DNA of 64,000 nucleotides from Streptomyces antibioticus. Lineage in GTDB: Bacteria; Actinomycetota; Actinomycetes; Streptomycetales; Streptomycetaceae. The notes under the pieces are model-generated. The model was not told the origin of the DNA, did no database searches, and saw only the letters and a list, made by a program, of their open reading frames with translations. Below, one piece after another: positions 43,999 through 54,095 of this stretch. The stretch lies in assembly GCF_002019855.1 (NCBI RefSeq), contig NZ_CM007717.1:1801570-1865569 (forward strand). Direction: 5' to 3'. The position numbers were made by a program, and so were the translations under genes. Within the stretch, counting starts at the first letter, position 1, and every line of letters starts with the position of its first letter.

Positions 43999-46512
43999 TC
44001 AGCCTCGCAGCACCGCCCCGGTGCGCTCGCCCGCGAGGGCGACCGCGGCGTCCCGGGCGGCCGACGCCTCGTCGACCGTCAGGGTGCGGTCGGCGGCGCG
44101 GAAGCGCAGGGCGTAGGCGAGGGAGGTGCGGCCCTCGCCGAGCTGGTCGTCGTTGACGTACACGTCGAACAGCCGGATGCCCTCCAGGAGTTCACCGGCG
44201 CCCTCGCGCAGCGCGGCCTCCACGTCGGCGTGCGGCACGAAGGAGTCGACGACGAGCGCGACGTCCTGGGTGGCGACGGGGAAGGTGGAGATGCTCGGCG
44301 CCTGCGGGGTGTCGTCGCCGACCGCCTCCAGGACGTCGAGGTTCAGCTCCATCGCGCAGGTGCGGGCGGGCAGCCCGAGCGCCTTCACCACGCGCGGGTG
44401 CAACTCGCCGGCGTGGCCGACGACCCGCTCCGTGCCGTCCACGAGGACCGCGAACTCGGCGCAGCGGCCCGGGTGCCAGGGACCGTACTGGCCCCGGCGC
44501 ACGAGGAGTTCGGCGCCGGCCTCGCGGGCCACCGCACGGCCCGCCTCGACGGCGTCGGCCCAGTCGGCCGGGCGGCCCTTGCCCCACCAGCCGGCCTGCT
44601 CGCGGGCGCCCGCGAGGACGACGGCGGCATGGCGCGGTTGCTCGGGCAGGACCGCGTCGAGCGCGGCCAGCTCCGCGTCGGTGGGACGGCGGTCGACCGG
44701 CAGGTGCCCGGCGGCCCCGGCGCCCTCGCGCGGGTGGAAGACGAGCCCGGTCTCGAAGAGCGCCAGGTCGTGCGTGCCCCGGCCGTCGTTGCGGCGCAGC
44801 GCGGCCAGCAGGCCCGGCAGCAGCGTGGTGCGGAGCGCGGGCTCCTCGTCGTTGAGCGGGTTGGTGAGCTTCACGACGCGGCGGGCCGGGTCGTCGGCGT
44901 CCAGACCGAGCTGGTCGAAGACGCCCTCGCCGATGAACGGGTAGTTCGGCGCCTCGACGTAGCCGGCGCCGGCCAGGGCGCGGCCGACGCGGCGGTGCAG
45001 CCGCTGGCGGTGGGTGAGGCCGCGGCCCGAGGGGGGCTTGGGCAGCGTGGAGGGCAGGTTCTCGTAGCCCTCCAGGCGGATGACCTCCTCCGCCAGGTCG
45101 TTGATCTCGGTGAGGTCGGGCCGCCAGGACGGGACGGTGACGATCAGCTCGTCCTGTCCGTAGACGTCGCAGCCGATCTCCTGGAGACGGCGGACGACGG
45201 TCTCGCGGCCGTAGTGCACACCGGCGACCTTGTCCGGGTGGTCCGCCGGGAGGGCGATGGTGTGCGGGCCGGACGGGGTGGTGACCTCGGTGACGCCCGC
45301 CTCGGCGGTGCCGCCGGCGAGGAGCACCAGCAGGTCGACCGTGCGCTGGGCGGCGGCCGCGGCGGCGGCCGGGTCGACGCCGCGCTCGAAGCGCCGGGAC
45401 GCCTCGGAGGACAGCTTGTGCCGGCGGGCCGTGCGCGCGATGGACACCGCGTCGAAGTGGGCGGCCTCGACGACCACGTCGGTGGTCGAGTTCTCGAGGT
45501 CGTCGTGGTCGGCGATCTCGGTGTCGGCGCCGCCCATGACTCCGGCGAGGCCGATGGGACCGCGGTCGTCCGTGATGACGAGGTCCTCGGCGTGCAGCTT
45601 CCGGGTGACACCGTCGAGGGTGACGATCTGCTCGCCCTCCGCGGCCCGGCGGACCCCGATGGTGCCCCGGACCCGCGCGCGGTCGTAGGCGTGCAGCGGC
45701 TGGCCCAGCTCCGTCATCACGTAGTTGGTGACGTCGACGGCGAGGGAGATCGGCCGCATGCCGACCTTCTGGAGCCGGCGCTTGAGCCAGATCGGCGAGC
45801 GCGCCTCCGGGCTCAGGCCGGTGACGGTGCGGGCGGTGAAGCGGTCGCAGCCCAGCGGCTCGGAGACCTGCACCGGGTAGCCGAAGGCGTTCGGCGCCGG
45901 TACGTCGATCAGGGCGGGGTCGCGCAGCGGCAGACCGTAGGCGATGGCGGCCTCGCGGGCCACGCCGCGGATGGACAGGCAGTCGCCGCGGTTGGCGGTG
46001 ACGGCGATGTCGAGGACCTCGTCGACCAGTTCCAGCAGCTCGATGGCGTCCTTGCCGACCTCGGTCTCGGGCGGCAGCACGATGATGCCCTTGGTGCCGT
46101 CGTCGCCCATGCCCAGTTCGTCGCTGGAGCAGATCATGCCGTGGGAGGTCTTGCCGTACGTCTTGCGGGCGGCGATCGCGAAGCCGCCGGGCAGGACGGC
46201 GCCCGGGAGGACGACGACGACCTTGTCGCCGACGGCGAAGTTGCGGGCGCCGCAGACGATCTCCTGCGGCTCACCCGTGCCGTTGGCGGTGCCCACGTCG
46301 ACGGTGCAGAAGCGGATCGGCTTCTTGAAGCCCTCCAGCTCCTCGATGCTCAGCACCTGGCCCACGACGAGCGGGCCCTTCAGATCGGCTCCGAGGTGCT
46401 CGACGGTCTCGACCTCGAGACCGGCCGACACCAGCTTGGCCTGCACGTCACGGCCGGTCTCGGTGGCCGGCAGGTCGACGTACTCCCGCAGCCAGGAAAG
46501 CGGGACCCGCAT
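43999..46512 (-). CDS. pheT: Phenylalanyl-tRNA synthetase beta subunit
   Basis: The 837-residue subunit works with PheS in the alpha2-beta2 synthetase. It has an N-terminal tRNA-binding (EMAP-like) domain (residues about 40-155, [20 protein letters not shown] region), the B3/B4 editing module that clears mischarged tyrosine, the B5 domain ([20 protein letters not shown]), and a C-terminal ferredoxin-fold anticodon-binding domain ([20 protein letters not shown]). The start is ATG 46512 and shares one base with the pheS stop (TGATG). The length is typical. Confidence 0.97.
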   Translation of the reverse strand: MRVPLSWLREYVDLPATETGRDVQAKLVSAGLEVETVEHLGADLKGPLVVGQVLSIEELEGFKKPIRFCTVDVGTANGTGEPQEIVCGARNFAVGDKVVVVLPGAVLPGGFAIAARKTYGKTSHGMICSSDELGMGDDGTKGIIVLPPETEVGKDAIELLELVDEVLDIAVTANRGDCLSIRGVAREAAIAYGLPLRDPALIDVPAPNAFGYPVQVSEPLGCDRFTARTVTGLSPEARSPIWLKRRLQKVGMRPISLAVDVTNYVMTELGQPLHAYDRARVRGTIGVRRAAEGEQIVTLDGVTRKLHAEDLVITDDRGPIGLAGVMGGADTEIADHDDLENSTTDVVVEAAHFDAVSIARTARRHKLSSEASRRFERGVDPAAAAAAAQRTVDLLVLLAGGTAEAGVTEVTTPSGPHTIALPADHPDKVAGVHYGRETVVRRLQEIGCDVYGQDELIVTVPSWRPDLTEINDLAEEVIRLEGYENLPSTLPKPPSGRGLTHRQRLHRRVGRALAGAGYVEAPNYPFIGEGVFDQLGLDADDPARRVVKLTNPLNDEEPALRTTLLPGLLAALRRNDGRGTHDLALFETGLVFHPREGAGAAGHLPVDRRPTDAELAALDAVLPEQPRHAAVVLAGAREQAGWWGKGRPADWADAVEAGRAVAREAGAELLVRRGQYGPWHPGRCAEFAVLVDGTERVVGHAGELHPRVVKALGLPARTCAMELNLDVLEAVGDDTPQAPSISTFPVATQDVALVVDSFVPHADVEAALREGAGELLEGIRLFDVYVNDDQLGEGRTSLAYALRFRAADRTLTVDEASAARDAAVALAGERTGAVLRG

Positions 46513-47633
46513 CAGATCTCCATCCCGAACGGCCGGGTGAACCGGACGTCACCCTCGACCATGTCTCGCATGTCTTCGACGTTGTGGCGGAACATCAGCA
46601 TCCGCTCGATGCCGAAGCCGAAGGCGAACCCGCTGTACTTCTCCGGGTCGACGCCACAGGCGGTCAGCACCTTGGGGTTGACCATGCCGCAGCCGCCCAG
46701 CTCGATCCAGCCCTCGCTGGAGCAGGTGCGGCAGGGGCGGTCGGGGTTGCCGACGGACTCGCCGCGGCAGACGTAGCACACCATGTCCATCTCGGCGGAC
46801 GGCTCGGTGAACGGGAAGAAGTTCGGCCGCAGCCGGGTCTTCATGCCCTCGCCGAACAGCGACTGGACCATGTGGTCCAGGGTGCCCTTGAGGTCGGCCA
46901 TGGTCAGGCCCTCGTCCACGGCCAGCAGCTCGACCTGGTGGAAGACCGGGGTGTGCGTGGCGTCCAGCTCGTCGGTGCGGTACACGCGGCCGGGGCAGAT
47001 CACGTACACCGGCAGCTCGCGGCCGAGCAGGGAGCGGATCTGGACCGGCGAGGTGTGGGTGCGCAGCACGACACCGGACTCGGTGCCGCCGTCGGGGCCC
47101 TGCACGAAGAAGGTGTCGGCCTCGCCGCGGGCCGGGTGGTCCGGGCCGATGTTGAGGGCGTCGAAGTTGAACCACTCGGCCTCGGCCTGCGGGCCCTCGG
47201 CGACCTCGTAGCCCATGGCCACGAAGACGTCCTCGATGCGCTCGGAGAGCGTGGTGAGCGGGTGGCGGGCGCCCGCCTGGACCCGGTCGTACGGCAGGGT
47301 GACGTCCACCGCCTCCTCGACCAGCACCCGGGCGTCCCGCTCGGCCTCCAGCTCCTCCTGGCGGCCGGCGAGGGCCTTGTTCACCGCGCCGCGGGCCTGG
47401 CCGACCAGCTTGCCGGCGGCGGCCTTGGCGTGCGGGGGCAGGGCGCCGATCTCGCGGTTGGCGAGCGCCAGCGGCGAGGTGCCGCCGGTGTGCGCGACCT
47501 TCGCCTCCTGGAGCGCGTCGAGGGAGTCCGCGGCGGCGAAGGCGGCGAGCGCCTCGTCCCGCATGCGCTCGATCTCTTCCGGTTTCAACGCCTCGACCTC
47601 GACAGGGTCGTACGACTTATTCGGTGCCGACAT
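46512..47633 (-). CDS. pheS: Phenylalanyl-tRNA synthetase alpha subunit
   Basis: The 373-residue catalytic subunit charges tRNA-Phe. An N-terminal coiled coil (about 15-95) precedes the class II core: motif 1 [20 protein letters not shown], motif 2 [20 protein letters not shown] and motif 3 [20 protein letters not shown]. The ATG at 47633 ([16 protein letters not shown]) matches the family start; the upstream extension is not conserved-like. A TAGACT hexamer lies about 95 bases upstream, without a clear -35. I looked for a T-box and found none. Confidence 0.97.
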   Translation of the reverse strand: MSAPNKSYDPVEVEALKPEEIERMRDEALAAFAAADSLDALQEAKVAHTGGTSPLALANREIGALPPHAKAAAGKLVGQARGAVNKALAGRQEELEAERDARVLVEEAVDVTLPYDRVQAGARHPLTTLSERIEDVFVAMGYEVAEGPQAEAEWFNFDALNIGPDHPARGEADTFFVQGPDGGTESGVVLRTHTSPVQIRSLLGRELPVYVICPGRVYRTDELDATHTPVFHQVELLAVDEGLTMADLKGTLDHMVQSLFGEGMKTRLRPNFFPFTEPSAEMDMVCYVCRGESVGNPDRPCRTCSSEGWIELGGCGMVNPKVLTACGVDPEKYSGFAFGFGIERMLMFRHNVEDMRDMVEGDVRFTRPFGMEI

Positions 47634-47764
47634 CTCTTCCCGTGCTTCCGATTGGCTGGCTGAAGGTCCCCGTGACCGGCTCGCGGATCTGGCGTGCGTG
47701 GGACACAGAAGTGCCAAAGGCCGAGTCTAACGGGGTGTGGACGGGCGAACGCGCCCGCGGGCCG

Positions 47765-48880
47765 TCAGGCGAGATACGCCGGGGCGCCCACGGGCAACGT
47801 AAATCGAAACTCGGCGCCGCCGCCGGGGGCGCGGCCGACCGTGATGGTGCCGCCGTGGGCCTCGACGATGCCCTTGACGATGTACAGCCCGAGGCCCGTG
47901 CCGCCGCGCTTGCTGCCCCGCCAGAAGCGGGTGAAGACGCGGTTCATGGACTCCTCCGGGATGCCGGCGCCCTCGTCGCTCACGGTCACCGAGGTGGCGA
48001 CGTCCTCCCCCTCGCGGGGGGACGCCGAGGGCGTGACGTCAATGGTGACGGTTCCCTCGCCGTGGCGCACCGCATTTTCCAGCAGGTTGCTGAGCACCTG
48101 GTCGACCTTGTCGGGGTCGGCCCACAGGTCGGGCAGCGGCTGCTCGATACGGAGCAGGAACCGGTCGGCGGGCTGTCCCGAGGCGACGTACGCCTGGATG
48201 TGCCGTCCGACGGCGGCCCCTATGTCGACGGGCTGGCGCCGCACCTCGAGGCGCCCGGAGTCGATCCGGGAGATGTCGAGGAGTTCGGCGATCAGCCGGG
48301 TGACGCGGTCGGCGTCGGCGTCCACGGTCTCCAGCATCAGCCGCTTCTGGTCGTCGGTGAACCGTTCCCACTTGGCGAGCAGGGTGGCGGTGAAGCCCTT
48401 GACGGAGGTGAGCGGCGAGCGCAGTTCGTGCGCGACGGTGGCGATCAGCTCGGCGTGGCTGCGTTCGGTGCGGCGGCGGGCCTCGGTGTCGCGCAGCGAG
48501 ACGACGACCCGCCGGACCGGGCCGGTGGGCGCGGTGCGGACGTAGCGCACGGAGACGAGGACCTCACGGCCGCCGGGCAGCAGCAGATTGCGCTCGGGCT
48601 GGCCGGTGCGGATGGCGAGGCCGCCGTAGGGGTCGGTGAGCTGCCACCAGCGGCGCCCTTCGAGGTCCTCCAGCGGCAGCGCCTTGTCCAGCCGCTGCCC
48701 GAGGGCCTCCGCGGCGGACACGGCGGTGATGCGCGCGGCGGCCGCGTTGAAGCAGACGATGTGGCCCTGCTCGTCGGCGACGACGAGCCCGTCGGGCAGG
48801 TCGTCGGGGTCGATGCCGAGTTCGGCGAGGTCACCGGCCGGTCGGGCCGCTCCCGGTGCGCTGCTCGTGCCGACACTCAT
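47765..48880 (-). CDS. Soluble PAS-domain histidine kinase, orphan
   Basis: The 371-residue protein has a PAS domain (about 25-140; GLVVADEQGHIVCFNAAAAR), a HisKA domain with the phospho-His in ELIATVAHELRSPLTSVKGF, and an HATPase with LSNLLENAVRHGEG and GGTGLGLYIVKGIVEAHGG. There is no membrane span, so it senses a cytoplasmic cue. No response regulator is adjacent. It lies between pheST and the RNA methyltransferase, a placement I recall from other streptomycetes. The ATG at 48880 follows GGGAGGT at a long 12-base spacing. Confidence 0.92.
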   Translation of the reverse strand: MSVGTSSAPGAARPAGDLAELGIDPDDLPDGLVVADEQGHIVCFNAAAARITAVSAAEALGQRLDKALPLEDLEGRRWWQLTDPYGGLAIRTGQPERNLLLPGGREVLVSVRYVRTAPTGPVRRVVVSLRDTEARRRTERSHAELIATVAHELRSPLTSVKGFTATLLAKWERFTDDQKRLMLETVDADADRVTRLIAELLDISRIDSGRLEVRRQPVDIGAAVGRHIQAYVASGQPADRFLLRIEQPLPDLWADPDKVDQVLSNLLENAVRHGEGTVTIDVTPSASPREGEDVATSVTVSDEGAGIPEESMNRVFTRFWRGSKRGGTGLGLYIVKGIVEAHGGTITVGRAPGGGAEFRFTLPVGAPAYLA

Positions 48881-48934
48881 CCCCGTACCCCACCTCCCAT
48901 CCCGTACGGACGAGGCCCAGGGCACGTCACCCTA

Positions 48935-49783
<849 letters not shown>

Positions 49784-49834
49784 GTTCTGCTTCACCTTCG
49801 GCAACTCTCAGGGCGGGCGTGCGGGTGTGTCCCT

Positions 49835-49866
49835 AGGGGCGCGGGGAACTGCGCGAGCGGCCACCG
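49835..49866. repeat. Dispersed element AGGGGCGCGGGGAACTGCGC
   Basis: It lies 52 bases upstream of the methyltransferase start and downstream of rplT, and is followed by GAGCGGCCACCGC, similar to the tail of the 29345 copy. Confidence 0.75.
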
Positions 49867-49900
49867 CCGGCCCGCGGCCTGACGACGGCGTCAACGCGAC

Positions 49901-49931
49901 GGGACCCGCAGGCGCGAAACCTGCGGGTCCC
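49901..49931 (-). terminator. Hairpin terminator after rplT
   Basis: Perfect 12-bp arms GGGACCCGCAGG and CCTGCGGGTCCC enclose a 7-base loop 33 bases past the rplT stop. It closes the infC-rpmI-rplT operon. No U-tract follows. Confidence 0.88.
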
Positions 49932-49963
49932 TACAGTCACGTCGGCTCAAAGCCAGCGCAGCG

Positions 49964-50347
49964 TCACGCGGCCTTGGGCGCGTTGACGTCCGCCGGCAGC
50001 GCCTTCTGCGCGACCTCGACGAGCGCGGCGAACGCACCCGCGTCGTTGACGGCCAGCTCGGCCAGGATCTTGCGGTCGACCTCGACGTTCGCGGCCTTCA
50101 GACCCTGGATGAAGCGGTTGTACGTGATGCCGTTGGCGCGGGCAGCGGCGTTGATGCGCTGGATCCACAGCTGACGGAAGTCGCCCTTGCGCTTCTTGCG
50201 GTCGTTGTAGTTGTAGACCAGCGAGTGGGTGACCTGCTCCTTGGCCTTGCGGTACAGGCGCGAACGCTGACCGCGGTAGCCGGAGGCCGCCTCGAGGATC
50301 GCCCGGCGCTTCTTGTGGGCGTTGACTGCCCGCTTGACGCGTGCCAC
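49964..50347 (-). CDS. rplT: 50S ribosomal protein L20
   Basis: The 127-residue protein is a basic early assembly protein of the large subunit. Family blocks are [40 protein letters not shown] and [20 protein letters not shown]. The start is GTG with AAGGAG 7 bases upstream. L20 represses its own operon in E. coli and B. subtilis by binding mRNA; the attenuator in the infC leader offers a place for similar control here. Confidence 0.97.
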   Translation of the reverse strand: MARVKRAVNAHKKRRAILEAASGYRGQRSRLYRKAKEQVTHSLVYNYNDRKKRKGDFRQLWIQRINAAARANGITYNRFIQGLKAANVEVDRKILAELAVNDAGAFAALVEVAQKALPADVNAPKAA

Positions 50348-50448
50348 TTTTTAACTCCTTGTAGCGGGGCCGTGGTTGGACTCACACGGCCCGGAATCGA
50401 TTGGGTCCCGGTTCCGACGTGCGGCGCTCGTGGCGAGCGCCGGGCACG

Positions 50449-50643
50449 TCACTTGCCGAGAAGCTTCTTGATCTTCGCGGCGTCGCCCGGGGCCATCTCG
50501 GCGTTGCCGGTGAGGCGACGCGTCACGCGGGACGACTTGTGCTCGAGCAGGTGGCGCTTGCCGGCGCGCTCGCGGAGCACCTTGCCGGAGCCGGTGATCT
50601 TGAAGCGCTTGCTGGCACCGCTGTGCGACTTGTTCTTCGGCAT
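50449..50643 (-). CDS. rpmI: 50S ribosomal protein L35
   Basis: The 64-residue basic protein has the family pattern [20 protein letters not shown] and ends KIKKLLGK. It lies between infC and rplT, the standard bacterial order. The intergenic gaps on either side are about 100 bases. Confidence 0.97.
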   Translation of the reverse strand: MPKNKSHSGASKRFKITGSGKVLRERAGKRHLLEHKSSRVTRRLTGNAEMAPGDAAKIKKLLGK

Positions 50644-50758
50644 AGCGCCGTTCTCTCCTCGTCGGTGGCGCTCCGGTGCCCGGTCGTGAAACCGGGCACG
50701 GGGTGGAGCGTCGCTCTTGTATGGATGGTGTCCTTCGGGGGCTCGCGCCCCCGGTGGA

Positions 50759-51412
50759 TCACGCCTCGGCGTCGACCTCGACGTCCGCCTCGGCGTTCAC
50801 GGCGTCGGCGTCCGCGGCGTTCTGCGAGCGGCCGGGGTTGGCCTTCGCCTCGGCCTTGCGGGCCTCCTGCGCCTGGCGGGCCTCGGCCATCGCCTCGGTC
50901 TTCTTCTTGTGCGGACCGAGAACCATGATCATGTTTCGGCCGTCCTGCTTCGGGTTCGACTCGACGAACCCGAGGTCCTGGACGTCCTCCGCGAGACGCT
51001 GCAGCAGTCGGTATCCCAGTTCGGGACGGGACTGCTCACGACCGCGGAACATGATCGTGATCTTGACCTTGTCGCCCTGCTTGAGGAACCGGACGACATG
51101 ACCCTTCTTGGTGTCATAGTCGTGCGGGTCGATCTTCGGCCGGAGCTTCATCTCCTTGATGACCGTGTGCGCCTGGTTCTTGCGCGCCTCACGGGCCTTC
51201 ATGGCCGACTCGTACTTGAACTTCCCGTAGTCCATGAGCTTGCAGACCGGCGGACGGGCGTTCGCCGCGACCTCGACCAGGTCCAGGTCGTACTCCTGGG
51301 CAAGCTCCAGTGCCTTGGCCAGGGGGACGATGCCCACCTGCTCGCCACTGGGACCGACAAGTCGCACCTCGGGAACGCGAATCCGGTCGTTGATGCGGGG
51401 CTCGGCGCTGAT
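50759..51412 (-). CDS. infC: Translation initiation factor IF-3
   Basis: The 217-residue factor keeps subunits apart and checks start codons. The N-terminal domain contains [20 protein letters not shown] and the C-terminal domain [20 protein letters not shown]. An acidic Ala/Glu tail of about 35 residues follows and is typical of actinobacteria. The start is probably ATC at 51412 ([10 protein letters not shown]): AGGAGG lies four bases upstream, no ATG or GTG is near, and infC is known for rare start codons (AUU in E. coli) used for autocontrol. A GTG further upstream at 51457 would add 15 residues that cross the ribosome binding site. Confidence 0.95.
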   Translation of the reverse strand: MSAEPRINDRIRVPEVRLVGPSGEQVGIVPLAKALELAQEYDLDLVEVAANARPPVCKLMDYGKFKYESAMKAREARKNQAHTVIKEMKLRPKIDPHDYDTKKGHVVRFLKQGDKVKITIMFRGREQSRPELGYRLLQRLAEDVQDLGFVESNPKQDGRNMIMVLGPHKKKTEAMAEARQAQEARKAEAKANPGRSQNAADADAVNAEADVEVDAEA

Positions 51413-51498
51413 GGATCCTCCTATGTAGCACCACGCGGCAGCCTGGCGGACGGCCACGTAACGTCTGTGTCGTTAGACCTATAACCACGCCGAAGCAC

Positions 51499-51530
51499 AA
51501 AAAAATGCCCCGAACGATCACATGCGGGGC
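51499..51530 (-). terminator. Intrinsic terminator in the infC leader (attenuator)
   Basis: On the minus strand GCCCCG (51530-51525), a 12-base loop and CGGGGC (51512-51507) are followed by A and seven T residues (51505-51499). There is no minus-strand gene between it and the divergent gene, so it can only stop transcripts that begin in the infC leader. Copies of both arms (CGGGGC at 51642-51637 and GCCCCG at 51571-51566) upstream allow alternative pairings. Confidence 0.8.
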
Positions 51531-51730
51531 TCCAAGCACTACCGGAGCACCGTCGCGAGGGATCGCGGGGCGCACTACCGGGCGACTCCATCGTCCGTAC
51601 GGAACGATGGCGGCCGCCTGACCGGGGTGACCCGCCGCCCCGGAGGGTGGTCGGGTGGGAGATCGGAGCCTCCACTTGTGGGCCGAACCCGCCTGCTGAG
51701 GGGCACGCGTGTCCGACCGGTCGTTACACG

Positions 51731-51760
51731 AGATTAGCAGCCCGTGCCGGGAACGGCCAA
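51731..51760 (-). promoter_or_regulatory. Putative sigma-HrdB-type promoter of infC-rpmI-rplT
   Basis: On the minus strand TTGGCC (51760-51755) and TAATCT (51736-51731) are spaced by 18 bases. Transcription would start near 51724, about 310 bases before the infC start. Confidence 0.55.
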
Positions 51761-51808
51761 TCCGGGCCGACTGGGACCCCGGTCCGGCCTGCGCCTATCG
51801 TGTCCCGC

Positions 51809-52195
51809 ATGAGTGACACCTCCCCCGCCGGCCCCGCGGACTCCCCCGGCTCCTCCGACGGCCCCGACTTCGACGAGATGACCCGCGACATCGCCGAGGT
51901 CCCCGCGGTCGAGGTGATCGTCACGGTCGCCGTCAACCTGATGAGCGCCGCCGCCGTGAAGCTCGGGCTCACCGAGGAGGGCGACAAGTACAAGGACCTG
52001 GACGAGGCCCGCAAGCTGATCACCGCCCTCGCCGGGCTGCTGGACGCGAGCACGACCGAGATCAGCTCCTTCCACGCGGCCCCGCTGCGGGACGGCCTGA
52101 AGTCGCTCCAGCTCGCCTTCCGCGAGGCGTCCCTGATCCCGGACGAGCCCGGTCAGGGCCCGGGCGAGAAGTACACGGGCCCGGTCTACGGCTGA
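51809..52195 (+). CDS. DUF1844 family protein
   Basis: The 128-residue cytoplasmic protein has the DUF1844 core EVIVTVAVNLMSAAAVKLGL followed by a helical region (LDEARKLITALAGLLDASTT) and an acidic N-terminus. Its function is unknown, but the gene often sits near infC in actinobacteria. TATCGT lies seven bases before the ATG and there is no Shine-Dalgarno sequence, so the mRNA is probably leaderless. It is divergent from infC and one base from the end of the convergent SseB-like gene. Confidence 0.88.
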   Translation: MSDTSPAGPADSPGSSDGPDFDEMTRDIAEVPAVEVIVTVAVNLMSAAAVKLGLTEEGDKYKDLDEARKLITALAGLLDASTTEISSFHAAPLRDGLKSLQLAFREASLIPDEPGQGPGEKYTGPVYG

Positions 52196-52196
52196 C

Positions 52197-52928
52197 TCAG
52201 TCCCGTACGTACAGGGGCTCGCCCGGAGGCGTCGTCCCGGCCGGCAGCAGTGCCAGGTCGAGGCCGCGCACCAGGCGGGCCCTCAGTGTTTCGTCGGCGG
52301 CGAGCCGTCCGGCGACCGCCCGGGCCGTCTCGGCGGGCACGGCCGCCGGGTCGAGGACGAGGGCAAGCGTGCCGTCGGCCTGGCCCGGTCCCAGATGGGC
52401 GCTGACCACGGCGGGCTCGGCGGCCACCGCGGCCCGGACCGCCTCCCGCACCGCCGGATCGGCGAGCGGGTCCGCCGTCGTACGGCCCTCGGCGAGCGCG
52501 AGCAGCGCCGGGCCCGTCAGTTCGAACGCCACCGGACCGGCCAGATCGAGGACGACCGTGTCCGCCTTCTCGTGCGCGGCGGCCCGCAGCGCCTGGTGCA
52601 GGGGGACGGCGACGGGGCGCGCCCCCGGGTCCCAGCGGGCGAGGGAGTCGGTGGAGGTGAAGGCGGGCAGCGCGGTGCGGGTGCCGGCCTTCAGGGTGGG
52701 GACGGCCATGTCGCTGGTCTTCTCGCGGCGCAGCCCGTTCTCGTCCTCCTCCACCTCGCCGAGCACGGCCACCACGGGGACCAGGAGCCGGGCGCCCTTG
52801 AGCGCCTCCAGCACCGGGCTCACGGCGGTGCGGTCCTCGGCCCAGGCGGCGAGCGCGGCGCTCAGCCGGGGGTCGGCGGAGCCGTCGTCGTCGGAGTAGC
52901 CGGGGTCGGGAATGTTCTTGTTCGCCAC
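52197..52928 (-). CDS. SseB-family protein
   Basis: The 243-residue protein has an N-terminal SseB domain: LSAALAAWAEDRTAVSPVLE, ARLLVPVVAVLGEVEEDENG, the stretch AVPTLKAGTRTALPAFTSTD and the PVAVPLHQALRAAAHEKADT segment. The second half resembles the SseB C-terminal region. In enteric bacteria SseB-fold proteins serve secretion systems, but the function in actinobacteria is unknown. The GTG at 52928 (MANKNIPDPGYSDDDG) is chosen because TAGGGT lies 8 bases upstream, giving a near-leaderless mRNA; an in-frame start at 53015 adds a Pro-rich stretch across the promoter. Confidence 0.85.
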   Translation of the reverse strand: MANKNIPDPGYSDDDGSADPRLSAALAAWAEDRTAVSPVLEALKGARLLVPVVAVLGEVEEDENGLRREKTSDMAVPTLKAGTRTALPAFTSTDSLARWDPGARPVAVPLHQALRAAAHEKADTVVLDLAGPVAFELTGPALLALAEGRTTADPLADPAVREAVRAAVAAEPAVVSAHLGPGQADGTLALVLDPAAVPAETARAVAGRLAADETLRARLVRGLDLALLPAGTTPPGEPLYVRD

Positions 52929-53078
52929 GGTCCCCGACCCTATCGGGGGGATGCTGCTGGGCTTGTGCGGGGCCGGTAACCCGGCGGACACGGGATTCAC
53001 AGGATTCTCAGACATCGCTGACGCGGCTCTAACGTCCGTCTAACGGCCCGCACAGTCGGTGCGCCCACCATCACGGGC

Positions 53079-54095
53079 ATGGAGTCTCCCCGCGCACGCT
53101 CGTCCCGGCGCCGCCGTCGGTCACGGCCGCTCCTCGCCGTGGTGATCGCCGCCGTCGCCGTGGTGGGTGTCACGGCCGGCGGGACCGTCTACGTGCAGGC
53201 ACGGGAGCACTCCGGCGGCGAGCCCGTATCGTCGGCGACCGCGACGCCCTCGGCGTCGGTGTCGGCGTACGAGGCGGCGGGCGGGGAGGTGTCGGTGGAC
53301 GAGGTGACGGTGCCCGAGGTGGATCACGACGCGCTGCTGGCCGAGGCGATGGAGTCGGTGGCCGTCCCCGGCGACGCGCGGGTCTCCGTGGCCGTGCTCG
53401 CGCTGGACAGCGGCGCCGGGGCCACGTACGGCGACTCCGCCTTCGACACGGCGAGCATCGTGAAGGTCGACATCCTGGCGGCGCTGCTGCTCCGGGCGCA
53501 GGACGCGGGACGGCGGCTCACCACGGCCGAGAAGACGTACGCCGCCGCGATGATCCGGAACAGCGACAACGACTCGGCGTCGGCGCTGTGGCGGTCCATC
53601 GGCGCGGCGGAGGGGCTGGACGCGGCGAACGAGCGGCTCGGGCTGACCGCCACCGAGGGCGGCGCCGGCATGCTGTGGGGGCTGACCCAGACGACGGCCG
53701 CCGACCAGCTCACCCTGCTCAGGCAGATCTTCGGGACGGACTCTGCATCGGACTCGGGCTCTGACTCTGACTCGGCGCTGAGCGCGGACTCGCGGTCGTA
53801 CGTCCAGGAGCTGATGGGGACCATAGCCGCCGGGCAGCGGTGGGGGGTCTCGGCGGCCGCCGACGGTTCCGCGTGGCGGCTGAAGAACGGCTGGCTGGCG
53901 CGGAGCACGACCGGGCTGTGGGACGTGAACAGCATCGGGCGGGTGACCTCGGGCGGGTCGGACTATCTGGTGGCCGTGGTGTCGAACGGCAGCGCCACGC
54001 AGGCGGCCGGCATCGCGCTGGTGGAGGCGGCGGCGCGGGCGGCGGTGACGGCGGTCGCCGGGGGCGGGGAGGCGTCGGCGACGGCGGGTCAGTAG
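53079..54095 (+). CDS. Membrane-anchored class A beta-lactamase-like serine hydrolase
   Basis: The 338-residue protein has a very basic N-terminus, one span (about 18-40) and a penicillin-binding fold outside. The active-site SxxK is S126-I-V-K129, the SDN-type motif is S162-D-N164 and the third motif is KNG (269-271) in place of KTG. A Ser/Asp stretch (TDSASDSGSDSDS, about 220-232) interrupts the fold. The Glu166-bearing omega loop of true class A enzymes is not clear, so it may be a non-hydrolytic or wall-related enzyme rather than a resistance determinant. Its end overlaps the convergent protease gene by 7 bases. Confidence 0.82.
   Translation: MESPRARSSRRRRRSRPLLAVVIAAVAVVGVTAGGTVYVQAREHSGGEPVSSATATPSASVSAYEAAGGEVSVDEVTVPEVDHDALLAEAMESVAVPGDARVSVAVLALDSGAGATYGDSAFDTASIVKVDILAALLLRAQDAGRRLTTAEKTYAAAMIRNSDNDSASALWRSIGAAEGLDAANERLGLTATEGGAGMLWGLTQTTAADQLTLLRQIFGTDSASDSGSDSDSALSADSRSYVQELMGTIAAGQRWGVSAAADGSAWRLKNGWLARSTTGLWDVNSIGRVTSGGSDYLVAVVSNGSATQAAGIALVEAAARAAVTAVAGGGEASATAGQ

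Larger units (their letters stand above)
51413..51808. promoter_or_regulatory. infC operon leader and divergent promoter region
   Basis: This 396-base gap has no gene. On the minus strand it holds a promoter (51731-51760), about 310 bases of leader RNA with a hairpin (CCATCGT/ACGATGG, 51588-51610), an intrinsic terminator (51499-51530) and then the infC ribosome binding site. On the plus strand TATCGT (51796-51801) serves the DUF1844 gene. An 84-codon open frame that ends at the infC ribosome binding site lies within the leader, but its composition does not support a real protein. Confidence 0.7.

Noticed and set aside
43999..46512. Possible frameshift or split in pheT
   Set aside because: The frame is continuous over 837 codons, with all expected domains in order.
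43744..46776. Long plus-strand open frame opposite pheT
   Set aside because: Antisense shadow of a well-defined pheT; composition and lack of motifs do not support a protein.
47634..47764. T-box leader before pheS
   Set aside because: The conserved TGGNACCGCG-type T-box sequence is absent and the leader is too short.
51421..51675. 84-codon open frame in the infC leader as a regulatory upstream frame
   Set aside because: It has no ribosome binding site and crosses the terminator hairpin; composition is that of random GC-rich sequence. Its stop next to the infC ribosome binding site may be chance.
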